Shown in pieces: positions 12,641-24,061 of a stretch of 64,000 nucleotides of DNA. The DNA comes from Mangifera indica (Eukaryota > Streptophyta > Magnoliopsida > Sapindales > Anacardiaceae), in NCBI RefSeq assembly GCF_011075055.1, contig NC_058151.1:6156251-6220250 (forward strand), read 5' to 3'. A program made the position numbers and the translations under genes. Every line of letters begins with the position of its first letter. The first letter of the stretch is position 1. Below the pieces are notes generated by a model, which was not told the origin of the DNA, searched no databases, and saw only the letters and a list, made by a program, of their open reading frames with translations.

Positions 12641-13082
12641 TGTAAAAACCTAAAAAAATTATGTTTAATTAGTAATTACATATGCTTTATACAGTAAATT
12701 TTCTATTGTGCGTACTTTTTAATGTTCACAATTAACAAAATATATGTATTATTGAACATAAATATAATAAGTAATAACAATTAATTTTGCATCAAAACAA
12801 AACATATACATAAAACAAATCCAATTCTACAAACACATACACTATTAATTATTGAACACTAAAACAAATCAGAAATCTAATATATGCATTAAATAAAATA
12901 TAAAATCAACCAATCAACATAACCATTATGAAACAAATAATATTCAATTCAACATTTAACAAAACATATCAAAAATATAATTTGTTTAATATAAAGTTTA
13001 ATAAATGAATAATTAGTCATTCTTCATTATCACTAATGATAAAAGATCCTGTCATCGCTTCTGTTGCACCCTCTATCAATTG

Positions 13083-15668
13083 TTAATCTTCTACACCATC
13101 TTCTTCAATAGTATTATCTACAAAATTTATAATTAAATATTTTATTTTCTTTCAGCCTAAAAAATCAATCATTTATATAAGTATGTAAATATTTATATAA
13201 GTACTAAAAAAATATTTTTACCTGAGAAATTATGTGACAAATCATAATTTGTTGAATCATTATTGATAGGAATAGATCCCTCTCCATAAAGCATTTGATC
13301 CAATTCATCTGCATTAAGTTCACCGAACTCCTCTTCCTCATCTACTATCCAGAAGTCTGTTTTATCGATACTTTCATAATCAATTGGATCAAAATTTGAT
13401 TTCTTGTAACATAACCTAAATAGCCAAAATGATAAAAAGTAAAGATTAAAGAGCAATAAATAGGGTACATGTAAAGTTGGAAATAATCATTAAACATGAT
13501 AAAATAGTGTAAATAAAAATATTTATAAATGTAATGAAACATAATTGATAATTGTGTTACCTGTTTTGCAATCGTAAGTTATAATAAATAAAAACAAGAT
13601 CATTTACACGTTGATGCTCCAATCTATTTCTCTTCTTAGTATGTATGCGTTCAAAAACACTCCAATTACGCTCACAGCCTGAAGATGTTGAAGTTTGACT
13701 AAGAATTTTAATTGCAAACTTCTGTAAATTGGGAGTACTATACCCATATGTTCTCCACCATTCATCTAATACAAAATAATATGTAAATAATTACGTAATA
13801 GAATTTTATAAATTGAAAAAAGAATCGAAACATAAGAAACATATAAATTAAATTCATACCAGGTCGTGTGGTTTTGCATGTTTCAATAGCAAGCTGGCGT
13901 GAGAAACTCCCCTCACAATCACGAAACATTCTACTCTCTCTTCTACTAACTTCGCCTTACTAACATTAAACATACATGTTTTACTCTCAACAACATCCAG
14001 AAAACCCTGTAATACCTCTGGTTTTGTGCAAAAGGATTCACGATCATACTGAAATGCAGGATTCAAGTAATACGCAGCTGCATGAATACCTCGACGCAAT
14101 GTCTTATCCCACCTCAACTTGATTATTTGAGTATAAGGCTTGTAGAATTTCTTTTTATTCTTAAACAACTTCTTTATCCCTAATCTAGCTCTATACATTC
14201 CATCATAGATATATCCCAATGAAGGTCTTTCATCTGAGTCTACAATACGAAGTAAACGCATCAATGGTCCCACAACTTTTACAATTATACCCATTTCATT
14301 CCAAAAATTATTATTCAGAATTATGATCACAACCTCTTTGCCTTGATTACTCTTTGCATATCTAGAATCAATAAAAAACCTGTCAGTGGCCATCGCTTGT
14401 AAGTCATGCTTATGCTCAAAAAGACTTTGCAATGCGATGAAAGTCGTAGCAAATCGGGTTGCACCAGGCCGTATAATTTCTCTCCATCCTTCTCTCTTCC
14501 TCAACCAAGCTATCAATAATGTATGATTATAAATGAACTTTGTCACAAGAGATGCACATTTGGAAATTCTAATAATGTGATCCATTTCACCAATATCTTT
14601 CAAAATCAAATTGATACAATGTGTGGCACAAGGTGACCAAGTAATATTTTTATATTTTTCAGACAATAATCCTCCAGTTGTTTTATAATTAGCTCCATTA
14701 TCAGTCACAAAATGGACAATGCTTTTAGGCCCAACCCATAATACTATTTCCTCAAACAACCTAAATAATGTGTCTGCCCCCTTTACAACATCAGATGCAT
14801 CTACTGATTTGATAAAACAAATCCCTTTTGGACAATATACAAAAAAATTTATCAACGACCTACTAGAAATATCTGTCCAACCATCAGCCATAAGTGTACA
14901 ACCAACTTCTTCCCAATTTTTTCTGTAACTATCAATAAGTAATTGCACTTCCTTCTTTGAATCGTTTAACAAATTCACTCGTGCTTCATGATATGTCGGC
15001 TGCTTATATCCAGGCCCAATTGCAGTAATAGCATCTAACATAGGTTGAAAATAAATAGAATTTAATGCATTAAGGGGGATGCAAGCATCATATAAGAACC
15101 TCACAACAGCCATATCGGCTCTCCATTTGGCTTCTTTTCCAGTCAAAACACTCTTTATTGAAGGTTGAGCCCCACTAGTAGTCATTGGAGCAAAAAAATC
15201 TCCAATGCCAATTGGTCTTTTTCTTTTTGAATCATTTGTCAGTCTAATTTGTTTTCCAGAAGACCCAATATCAGTATTACCTTCAGTCATGTTCACAGGA
15301 GGAGACAACCCTTCAAATTCTTCAACAGCAGTATCACCTTCAAATGGAGGTATAGTAGCACCAAAAGGAGTTGCATGCCTACGAAATTCTTGTCTTTCTT
15401 TATTTTTCGCTACAATCTCATCTAATGCATTAACCATTTGATATCTAACATCATGAGGAACTTTAGTGCATGGACCAACATCCCCTTTTTTTCCGGCCAA
15501 ATGCTGCTTCATTCTATATATCCCACCTCCTCTAGTTGTCTTACCACAGTATAAACACTTCAATATCTTCTTTCCATTCTCATCTATACTCTCAGAAACA
15601 TGCGCCCAAGTAATATCACCTTTCACTCGACATGGTGTTGAAGAAACTCCAGATCTAGATGAAGACAT
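13083..15668 (-). pseudogene. hAT transposase, zf-BED + DUF659 + hAT dimerisation, one GA frameshift
   Basis: Four exons are supported by GT-AG sites: 15668-13860, 13765-13561, 13415-13222 and 13117-13083. Exon 1 starts at ATG 15668 and encodes a BED zinc finger (C..C in 'CLYCGKTT', then 'MKQHLAG' and 'GPCTK', about residues 15-75). A DUF659/transposase core follows with 'LMADGWTD' and 'HFVTDNGANY', which carry the two Asp expected of the DDE site. Exon 2 gives the C-terminal dimerisation block with 'DEWWRTYGYSTPNLQKFA' and 'SSGCERNWSVFERIHTKKR'. Exons 3-4 give an acidic tail ending at TAA 13083-13085. The frame of the end of exon 1 ('FSRQLAIETCKTTRP') is two bases off from the rest, and the shift maps to a GA run at 13931-13943. 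Summed exon length minus 2 is 2,241, exactly 747 codons. It is probably dead in cis unless it is a sequencing or microsatellite difference. Confidence 0.9.
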
Positions 15669-15726
15669 ACTTCCACTTTATTTCTCTGTTGCATATAAAA
15701 ATAACAATAAAATCAAAATACCAATT

Positions 15727-15730
<4 letters not shown>

Positions 15731-15770
<40 letters not shown>
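15731..15770. repeat. (TA)n microsatellite upstream of the hAT transposase start
   Basis: An uninterrupted AT dinucleotide run lies about 60 bp upstream of the transposase ATG, in its presumed 5' leader or promoter. Confidence 0.95.
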
Positions 15771-15772
<2 letters not shown>

Positions 15773-15817
15773 TTTAATATAAAATATATACTGAGCATTT
15801 AAAATAAAAACTTTTAT

Positions 15818-15870
15818 AAACCCTAAACTCTAAACTCTAAACCTTAAACCTTAAACCCTAAACCCTAAAG
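15818..15870. repeat. Telomere-like CCCTAAA repeats inside the hAT element
   Basis: About seven 7-bp units of CCCTAAA and its variants CTCTAAA and CCTTAAA lie in tandem. A second group of three perfect units lies at 16302-16323. CCCTAAA is the plant telomere unit, and short interstitial copies are also common in plant promoters (telo-box). Both lie on the promoter side of the transposase. Confidence 0.85.
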
Positions 15871-17045
15871 TATAATTTTTAATTTTAAGATTTAATATCA
15901 TCAATATTTGTTATGTGAAAGGCAAATACTCAAAAACTCATAATCACTTTTATTATTTAATTCAACTATAGAATTTCAACATACATAACTCCATACATTC
16001 ATTCTAAATAATAATATTCGTAATTTGATCATAATACATATCTCTATACATTCGTAATAATAAATTTTCAAATTCTTAGAAACTAACCACATTACGAATG
16101 AAATACATTCAATCCAGACATTCAATACAGATGCATAATAAAATTACAAATTTATAATATAAATTATAAATTAATAATAAATCAATTGATATTTTCTAAT
16201 TAAGAATTTATATTTGTCCTAAATTGAACTATTATTTTACATAAACCAAGGATCGCTCCCTGATTGCAATTCAATTTTTATAACTTTATATTGCTTCAGT
16301 ACCCTAAACCCTAAACCCTAAAGTTTTCACAACATGCAGTATGATTTGAAACGTTCATAACATGTAGTATTTTTTATATTATATCATGAAGTTGGTTGCT
16401 TATATCATGACATTACTGCAATATCATGTTATGAATGTAACAAATTCACAACAACAACAAACATGCAATATCACAACAAAAACAAACATGCAATATCATG
16501 GCATGTTGTGAATTTATATTATAAAGTTTTCACAAACCTTAAGCAATTGATCCACCAAAGAGTTTACAAGGCCTTACAAAACACCAACTTCCCGTCGTTG
16601 TCTGAGAAGTCGCCGGATGCCGGTCACAACAGCAACGGAAATCGCCCTCGTCAGCCAACGTTTGAGCCTGGAAAGTCGCCGTGAAACTGCTGCCTTGTAA
16701 GCTTGCAAACTGACACCCCTCGACGGCAGCGTCGTCGTCGACAGCGTCGTCTTCGTCAGCAGCGTCGTCGTCGGCAAGGAACTACAAATTGAGGATTGCG
16801 TCGCGTGCACTGCAAGGGAATAGAAAAAGAAGAAAAACAGTGTTTTATTTTGCATCTGCAGCCTTGAACTGGTTTCTACAGTGGACCGGGTTGGACCGCG
16901 GTTCAGGCGAGAACCGGCGGTTCAACCGCGGTCCAATCCGATTTTCTTTCAAAAACGGTTTTGCATTCAACCAAACCCGGTTACAGTGCCGGTTCACGGA
17001 TCAACCAGTCCGACCGGCCGGTCCGGTCCGGTTTTTAAAACCATG
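15869..17045 (-). promoter_or_regulatory. 5' region of the hAT transposase and right terminus
   Basis: This 1.2-kb stretch lies between the transposase start and the right TIR. 15,870-16,560 is AT-rich. 16,570-16,800 is abruptly GC-rich with many GTCGTC/GACGAC words. 16,880-17,045 is the subterminal and terminal repeat zone. Transcription of the minus-strand transposase should begin in this stretch, but no TATA box could be chosen with confidence. Confidence 0.45.
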
Positions 17046-17053
17046 CTTCTAGT

Positions 17054-18756
17054 AACATAATACTGCTCGTGGAATCGAGTTCCAATTTGAAATCATATCT
17101 AAACCCCTCTGACATTACAAATTCCTCATCACAAATTTGATTAAAAAAATCTCAAATTTTTATAAATTTTTGAAACCAACCTAATTTCTCTCGTTTGGCA
17201 TAAATCAAATATATATTATACATTGGAATAGAAATAGCAATTTTGGATACAGTTCATTAACTTGATATGATACAATCTTAATTAGTAATATAAAAATTTT
17301 AAAAATATGAGGATTATACGAGAATAATACAATAAATAATAAAAAAATATGTTATAAAAAAACACTCATAAAATTCAGAAACAAAAAGAAATACGTAATT
17401 AGTATATATAAGTTTAAAACGACACATCATTAATAATACTTTTTAAAAATACGGCAATATTAATAATAATTTTAGCACTTTTTATAGATCTTCTGATTAA
17501 TAATTCAAATGTAAAGTATATAATTGACTATTAAACCTAATATAATATAATATATAATCAAAATTAAATTATTACGAAAAATTATTAAAAGAGGGTAGAA
17601 ATTTAAATGATAAAAAATTGAGTTTTTTGTTTTATATAGTTACAACATTATGGTAATTAATTAAAAATACAAGAGATATTTTCATACTTTAAAAATTTAT
17701 AAAAGACAAAAAACGTAAAAAATGGTAAAAATATGTGTTTAATACGGAAAACAGATAAAATACACTTTTAATACAATTTTGGTAAAAAAATTCAAAACAA
17801 CGTGTTTAAAACGCGAATTAAATATAAATAATTTGTGTTTTTATTAACTAAAGACATAATACATAAGAAATTGGGTTGAATTAAGTTTTTTAAATGAAAA
17901 TTTTAATCTAGGTCAACTTGGATGTGAGTCAAGTCATGCTTGTGCTAACCCTTAATAGCTAGAATTGACAATTTTTACATGATTTGTTAACTTGACATAA
18001 CACAACACAAAACAATTAGGTTTAAATAAATTATTTTTTTACACGTATTCTAATTTGGATCATGTTCGGGTCAACTTGTTTGTGAATTAGGTCATATTTG
18101 GGTTGACCCTTCAAAACCCAAACATGATCCAACTTTTAAAAAAATAAATTTATCATGTCAGATGTGTAACTTGCTTATAATTAGCTTCTAAATATGTAGA
18201 GATATAGATACTTAATTATGTTTTTATATAATGTAATATTTATTTGGTGTGCTTCTTAATTCTCCTTATTATATTTATATGTTTGCATAATTTTATTATG
18301 CATGTGTGCTTATTATTTGTGCTAGAATTTTTTTATTTAAGAATTTTATGATCAAGAAACAAAATAAGTAAGCAGTAAAGTTACAATTTAGCAATTTGGT
18401 TTTGATAAAACATGTTATTTTATGCCAAAACATGTTAAAACAAGTTATGTCTTGATAGGTGACCTATTTCCTAAACAAATTAATTAAAATCATGTCATGT
18501 CAACTCATTCATAAAATATGTCATATTTAAATCAAATATTGTTGATATAATTCTAATTTAGATCTATTAGGATTGAGTGTCTGAAAACACAAAATATGAA
18601 AAGACTAAAGACAAAGACAATTGGACTTTTGTGGCATATAAAAGATGCCCCATGATGATCGAACAGAACAAATGAAACATTTGCATGGTTAAAAGACGAA
18701 CAAAACAAATGAAAAAGACGAATGGTTAAAAGTTAAAACAAAATGGCCTTTTGAAA
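17054..18756. other. AT-rich intergenic sequence
   Basis: No gene is supported. 17,900-18,150 carries degenerate 'ggtcaacttg', 'aagtcatg' and 'ttgggttgaccc' words, related in style to 11.2-11.34 kb. The rest is A/T filler up to the pararetrovirus junction at about 18,757. Confidence 0.55.
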
Positions 18757-18799
18757 TCTATCCTCCATCCAAAACCTTTTCCACCTAAACACTCTCTCT

Positions 18800-20090
18800 T
18801 TGGTTATAAACCACCTCCATAACCCACTCCTACACTTCCACCTCCTCCTAATGGTAAAGCTATTGTCATTTCTAAACCTACTGACATGGGTTCTACCGAA
18901 CCTTTGCCTTTACAATAGGTCATCTTTCCTAATCCTATTAGTGATTATCTTATGGCCCACACCAGACAACCCAAACACAATCTATCTAGATCAAACATCA
19001 GTTCTCTTTCCCCCTTAGATCTATCTTATGTCACTTCAAAACTCCAATCTGTCACTTCCGACAACCCTGATCTCAACCACGTTTTTACTTATGAATATGG
19101 CTAGACTTCCCAACCTTAAGATGAAACTGAATCAACCATGGATGAACCTCACCCTCTTGACTCTACTGGACAATCCTTACATCATCATGCATCTCAATAT
19201 GTGCCAAACACGACCTCCAAATTCCAGATCTTCACTTTTGATGATATCCTAGTCTTTTAATACCGTAATCGTACCCATGAAATGACTAGCTGGCTAAATA
19301 CTGAAATGTTAAAACTTGGTGCTAATCTTGTCCAAGTTCTCACTTCTTTTGTATCTCACTTTACTGGAGACTAAAAGGAATGTGGATTACATTGACACAA
19401 TATAGACATACTCAACTCCTCCAGATTCCTGATATGGATCAATTCATGTACAATATATATATGGAATTCTTAGGCAGCCTAACCCATATTGCTAATCAAG
19501 CCGGAGAAGAGTTTTTTAAACTCAAGTGTTGTTCTTTCAATCCAAAAGACCTAGAAAAACACTTCAAAAAGGCTTATGCTAGATTCTATATTCTTAAAGG
19601 TGTTGATGATCCCAATTTAAAGCAGGCCCATCTCAATCAATTGCTAAACCTCTCTTGGTAATGAAACTTTGCGTTTCCTTGAATTCCAAGGATGAACTTT
19701 GGCTCAAACTACCCTTGGAGATCTTTATCAGTTAATGCTCAATCAATTGCAACTGTTATGCAACAAATCCAAGTTTCTTACCAACGTTGATAAACTTGGC
19801 AGATCATTGGGAAAAACTTATGACCGTCATGATCTCAAAATTAAGTGCTCTCATATTGAGAAAACTTGTGATTGTCACATAACCAAGAAAAGGTATTACC
19901 GAAGATACAATCCTAAGTATAAACGACGTTCCCATTATTTCAAGCCACACTGCCATAGATGTCGTTTCTTCCGTAAAAAGGAATCTTTTTAGAAGAATGA
20001 TTGGCGTTTCATATGCAAGAAGAAAGGACACTTTTCCAAACAATATCCTTTAGCAAAAGGAAAGAAAATGGTTCAATAGATTTCATAGAT
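18800..20090 (+). pseudogene. EPRV coat-protein region with degenerate zinc knuckle
   Basis: This corresponds to the capsid part of the viral polyprotein, which packages viral DNA. Open pieces at 19380-19661 and 19699-19992 contain 'FFKLKCCSFNPKDLEKHFKK' and a basic Arg/Lys/His-rich run around 19,860-19,980. A zinc-knuckle-like motif 'FICKKKGHFSKQYP' at 20,009-20,050 has Tyr where the last Cys would be expected, and only one clear leading Cys. Stops at 18,917, 19,659 and 19,990, among others, break it. The same region recurs at 46,000-47,390 with different lesions. Confidence 0.75.
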
Positions 20091-20835
20091 TGTTGATCTT
20101 CAAAATCATGATGTGGAATCACTCTATTCTGAAATAGACTCTGACCATTCAACTTTGGATTTCATCCTTTATGAGTCTCAGTCAGATATTTCCATTGATG
20201 CATCCTCTGATGAAGAAGAGTATCCCATTTCTTATGGTGTCATGTTACAAGCTCACCATCCACACCATCAACAGCCTCTTATATAACTCAAGCTTTTACT
20301 TCACAAGTACGATCGTCCTATCAAGATCATTGCCTTGGTTGATACTGGCATTGTATCCTCCATTCTAAAGTCCTTTGTCATTCCTCAAAGCTATTGGAAA
20401 CCATTCAAGCAATATTTCCATGTCGTCAATAACAAAGTTTTTGCTACTGAGGCCATTAGCAAAGTTATGACCATTCAACCATTTCCTTTAATTAACATCA
20501 ATCACAAATTTCTTGCCTCTAATCTTCCTAGCAAAGATGCAATTGTTGGATTTGACCTTAATCAAAAGTTTTTGGATAAACACATTTATTTCACTCTAAT
20601 GGCTTACAACATACCCAATAATTTCTACCATGGAGTAAAATTCCCAATTACTTCACCATCACCCCGTTCAAAACTCTTCGACAAAAAATTATTGAAGAAT
20701 CATGTGCCACTTCACATACAGACTTTTTTACCAAGTGTGACAAACCCTTATAGAAAAAACCAAAATATTTCATCATATTTTCTTTCAAGAAAAATGAAAA
20801 TGTCAACCCTACAAAGGCTAGCCACCATGGTATGA
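20091..20835 (+). pseudogene. EPRV aspartic protease region
   Basis: This part would cleave the viral polyprotein. The retroviral-type active site reads 'IALVDTG' with D-T-G at 20341-20349. It is preceded by an acidic Asp/Glu-rich linker (20,110-20,220). The open piece 20335-20835 continues through 'PLININHKFLASNLPSKDAI' towards the reverse transcriptase. A stop at 20,283 separates it from the upstream frame. The same viral position is where the downstream copy is broken by an inversion. Confidence 0.8.
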
Positions 20836-22066
20836 ATCCCGACCTTACCTAACAAGCTGAACAAAAACTAAGCCAACTTAAACAAGAAGACCTCATTAAG
20901 CCCACTCAATCTCCATGGGCTTGTGCTGCATTCTATGTTAACAAACATGTTGAACAAGTACAAGGAAAACTTAGGCTTGTAATCAATTACAAGTCTCTCA
21001 ATAGTTTCCTCTAAGATGACAAGTTTCCCATACCCAATAAACAACACTTTTTTGCACGTCTAGCCCAAACAAAAGTCCTTTCCAAGTTTGACTTAAAAGC
21101 TGGTTTCTGGCAACTTGGTATCACTCTCGAAGACAGGCCTAAAACTACTTTCTCTCTCCCTGGTCATCACTACCAACGGATTGTTATGCCTTTCAGGCTT
21201 AAAACTGCTTTATCCCTATTCCAAAAAGCCCTCACAAAAATCTTCAACCCATTCAAAAGCAAGCCCTCATCTATATTGATGACATCATTTTATTTTCCTA
21301 AACTAACAAAGACCGTGTTGACCTCCTCACCCGTTTTCATAATCTGGTCAAGAATTATGGAATCTTGTTATCCGAAAAGAAAATGCTTTTAGCCCAAACC
21401 TCTATCAAATTTTTGGGAATGACCTTTTCCAATGGTTGTTATGTCCTTCATCCACACATCATCATTCACCTATAAGATTTTTAGATGAAAACCTCTCCAT
21501 GAAACAGATCCAATAATTTATTGGAATCATAAATTACGTTTCTAAATTTGTCTCTTATCTCAGTAACCTTACTAAATCCCTTTACCAGTTACTCAAAAAA
21601 GATTCCTCTTTCTGGATAGATATGCAAACCAAGTCAATCAAAAAGCTCAAAGTCATTATTCCTCATTTATCTCTTCTCAAGATTCTTTTAGATGGCACTC
21701 GAATCTTACAGATAGATGCTAGCGATGAACACTGGTTACTCATTCTTCTAGAATAACTTAATGGAAAGAAACATGTGTGTGGTTACAAAAGTGGACACTT
21801 CAAACCTTTAGAACAACATTACCACTCTACCTTCAAAGAAATCTTAGCTGTTAAACACAAAATTAGAAAATTTGAATTCCATTTGAATGGACATCACTTC
21901 ATTGTGGAGACAAACATGACTTATTTTCCATCGATACGAGTGCCTAAATCCAAGAGATTACCACATCCACAACTCATGCGTGGGAATAAATGGTTTGCTA
22001 ATTATTCCTTTACTGTCAGACATGTTAAAGGAAAGGATAATATTGTGCCTAATTTTTTGTCCTGAC
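20836..22066 (+). pseudogene. EPRV reverse transcriptase and RNase H
   Basis: This is the replicative polymerase of the pararetrovirus. Recognisable blocks are 'KLRLVINYKSLN' (about 20,968), 'SKFDLKAGFWQLGI' (about 21,079), 'KTTFSLPGHHYQ' (about 21,150) and the catalytic Y-I-D-D codons at 21273-21284. The catalytic box lies in a different frame from the preceding block because of an indel near 21,255. RNase H follows with 'LQIDASDEHW' (about 21,707), 'STFKEILAVKH' and a C-terminal 'VRHVKGKDNI' (about 22,018). Multiple stops and frameshifts make it non-functional. Confidence 0.85.
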
Positions 22067-22129
22067 CTACCTATAAAAAGCCTCCTAAGCCACTTACCCT
22101 TTACATTCCTCCACTCCATATCTATACCA

Positions 22130-23360
22130 TGACCTCTACTAACCTCTTACCTCTTAGAATATCTGATTTACCACCAGAATTCTCTTCCATTTTCCTAACC
22201 TTACATATTGATGAAAATGAAACCTTCAAGAACCTCATGTTCTAATACCAAACCAAAGCCATTTAAGAAACTGGCCCATATACCCTTAGTTCTATTGGTG
22301 TCCATCCAGATTTCCCTTATATCACCGTGTTCTCAGTTTGAAACCTTGCAAACGATTTTACTTGGAATTCTCTTTGATTCTTATGGTATTTACTTGTTAA
22401 GTATACTATTACAGTTGAATTCCCAGTAAGTTTAATGCTTACATGACTCAATCAGATTGAGAATGGACCTTATGATCCAAAGCTCATTCCATTCAAGATT
22501 TTCCTCCAATGGTGTTACCATCTCCCTTGGTGGACCTGTATATTTTTCCAATATCAATCGAACCACCAAAGCTTTAACAGACCTACAGAAGCCCAGTACT
22601 TCATCCTATTTCTCACAAGGAAAGCATAAGTTCTAAAATAGCATAAACAATTTCTTTTCGAAACTAATATAAGTAAATATGTCCATTTTCCATATAGTCT
22701 CTAGAAGTATGCCTAGGAATACTGTAACTTTGAAAGGTCAATCACATAAGCAAATGCAATCATCTCCCATTAGGTATGGCCTACCCCTACAGATAATGCT
22801 CCTTGGGAAGAATATCCTACCTCCTATACAGCTTAGCTAGAAAAAGCAAAAGATTCTTTTTATGATAAACTCAATGAGTTGCACAAACCGACAAGCTTCA
22901 CTTAGACAACACATCAAGCCTCCAGCTCACATCAAGACATGGATATCTCTTGACAACTGCCTCCAGAATTATCGCTGTCCACCTGGTAGACACCTACTAT
23001 TAAAGGAGAACTTCCTCCTGTTCTAGTACATCCAGATGCACATCCTTCCACCTATCCTTATCATGATTAAGACTCCTCAGTATATCGCTATCTCCAAGAT
23101 GATTCCTTTCTTGTATTTTGCACTCAGAGCTCATGTACACATAACCAGAACTATTTCATGCTCTGTGCTGATTTTCCTTCTGCTAGAGCATCAGTGTTTT
23201 ATCTTAGAGATTCTTCTCCATATGGCACTTCTACCATCAGTGTTCTATCTTAGAGATTCTCCTCCACATCCACTCATATCTTATCATACTAAGAAGCCAG
23301 CTATCTCTTCCTCTCATAGACCAGATATTCCCACGTTTCTTGGCCTGGCCCTTTAATGAT
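22130..23360 (+). pseudogene. EPRV region downstream of RNase H, unknown function
   Basis: A decayed coding region follows RNase H and precedes the non-coding region. It is better preserved in the inverted copy (51,604-50,340, minus), where open pieces of 70, 62 and 129 codons line up. Pieces such as 'PLVLLVSIQ' and 'FYLRDSPPH' are shared between copies. I recognise no domain. In this copy it is split by many stops. It could be the C-terminal part of the polyprotein or a separate small ORF. Confidence 0.55.
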
Positions 23361-23379
23361 ATTTTTATGTTTGTCTTTA

Positions 23380-24060
23380 CTTCCCAACATTTTGTATAAT
23401 TAAGTATGTTTTATCTCAATCAGTCTGCTTTATTTCAATCTTGTTTGCCACCTGTAACAATAATAATGTATTGTGATGTAAGTGCTTACGTTTTGGTGAG
23501 ATGTTTTACAGCTATTGCATCTACCTTCCTTGTAAAATTATTTCTATGAATAGAAGTTCCCTTCTCTTAGAAGGGATCATCGATCAACCTTTAAAAAAAA
23601 AACACAAAAATTCCTCTATGTTTTCTCTATCTGAGTAATACTGTTTAAGTCTTGGGTAAAAGTCTTTAATCTCTTTGTGAAAAATTTCCAGTCAAACCTT
23701 TTTTACTACTAATTTTTACGAAAGTATGCTCTATACTTACCTTGGTACAATCAAGGATCTTGTACATCAGAACTCGTATTGGTTGGTTCCCTGCTAAAAC
23801 AAAGTAGTCCAAACCTTAGTACCATAAATGGTTAGGTTGAGTGTGAGTTGAACAGTCTTAAGCCCATAAAAGGACCCTTTTATGCCTGTAGAATGGTTTA
23901 GACTTCCTTGGGTCATAGTTTGGGTTACGAGTTCCCTGTTTCACTACTATATTCCATGACATACTTTGGTCTAAGCCTTGATTGCTTTATAATTAATTTC
24001 TAACGAACCAGGGTTCACCCCCACACTTGGTATCAAAGCCAAACCTTTGTAGATTTTTCT
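23380..24060 (+). promoter_or_regulatory. EPRV intergenic region with promoter, leader hairpin and primer site
   Basis: This non-coding region ties the end of one viral unit to the start of the next. A decayed TATA-type box 'TCTATGAATAGAAG' (about 23,543-23,556; intact TATAAATA in the other copy) is followed by a perfect hairpin TCCCTTCT-CTT-AGAAGGGA (23558-23576). A leader of about 450 bases then leads to the primer-binding site. Transcription would run rightward into the movement-protein region. Confidence 0.65.
24028..24040 (+). other. EPRV tRNA-Met primer-binding site
   Basis: TGGTATCAAAGCC differs at one base from TGGTATCAGAGCC, which is complementary to the 3' end of plant initiator tRNA-Met and primes minus-strand DNA synthesis. 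The inverted copy has the exact 13-base form at 49651-49663. Confidence 0.85.
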
Positions 24061-24061
24061 C

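Larger units (their letters stand above)
12534..17045 (-). mobile_element. Nearly complete hAT DNA transposon with TIRs and 8-bp target duplication
   Basis: The element starts CAAGGTTTTCAAAACCGG and its right end, read in reverse complement, starts CATGGTTTTAAAAACCGG, so both ends share an inverted repeat of about 23 bp. The flanks are CTTCTACT (12526-12533) and CTTCTAGT (17046-17053), an 8-bp target duplication with one mismatch, as expected for hAT. Just inside both ends are clusters of GGTTGAACCG/ACCGGT-type words, which are candidate transposase-binding subterminal repeats. The only gene is a four-exon transposase on the minus strand (13083-15668), placing the promoter side at the right end. 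Length is 4,512 bp. The good ends and single visible coding lesion suggest fairly recent activity. Confidence 0.9.

Noticed and set aside
14719..15777. Plus-strand ORFs opposite the hAT transposase
   Set aside because: They are antisense shadows of the 604-codon transposase exon.
15818..15870. Telomere or chromosome end
   Set aside because: It is only about 50 bp, partly degenerate, and enclosed by both ends of the hAT element.
16574..16855. 93-codon minus-strand ORF upstream of the hAT transposase
   Set aside because: It is low-complexity Thr/Leu/Arg coding created by GTCGTC repeats, with no recognisable domain. It may be leader sequence.
24028..24040. tRNA gene fragment
   Set aside because: Only 13 bases match and they are complementary to a tRNA 3' end, as expected for a viral primer site.
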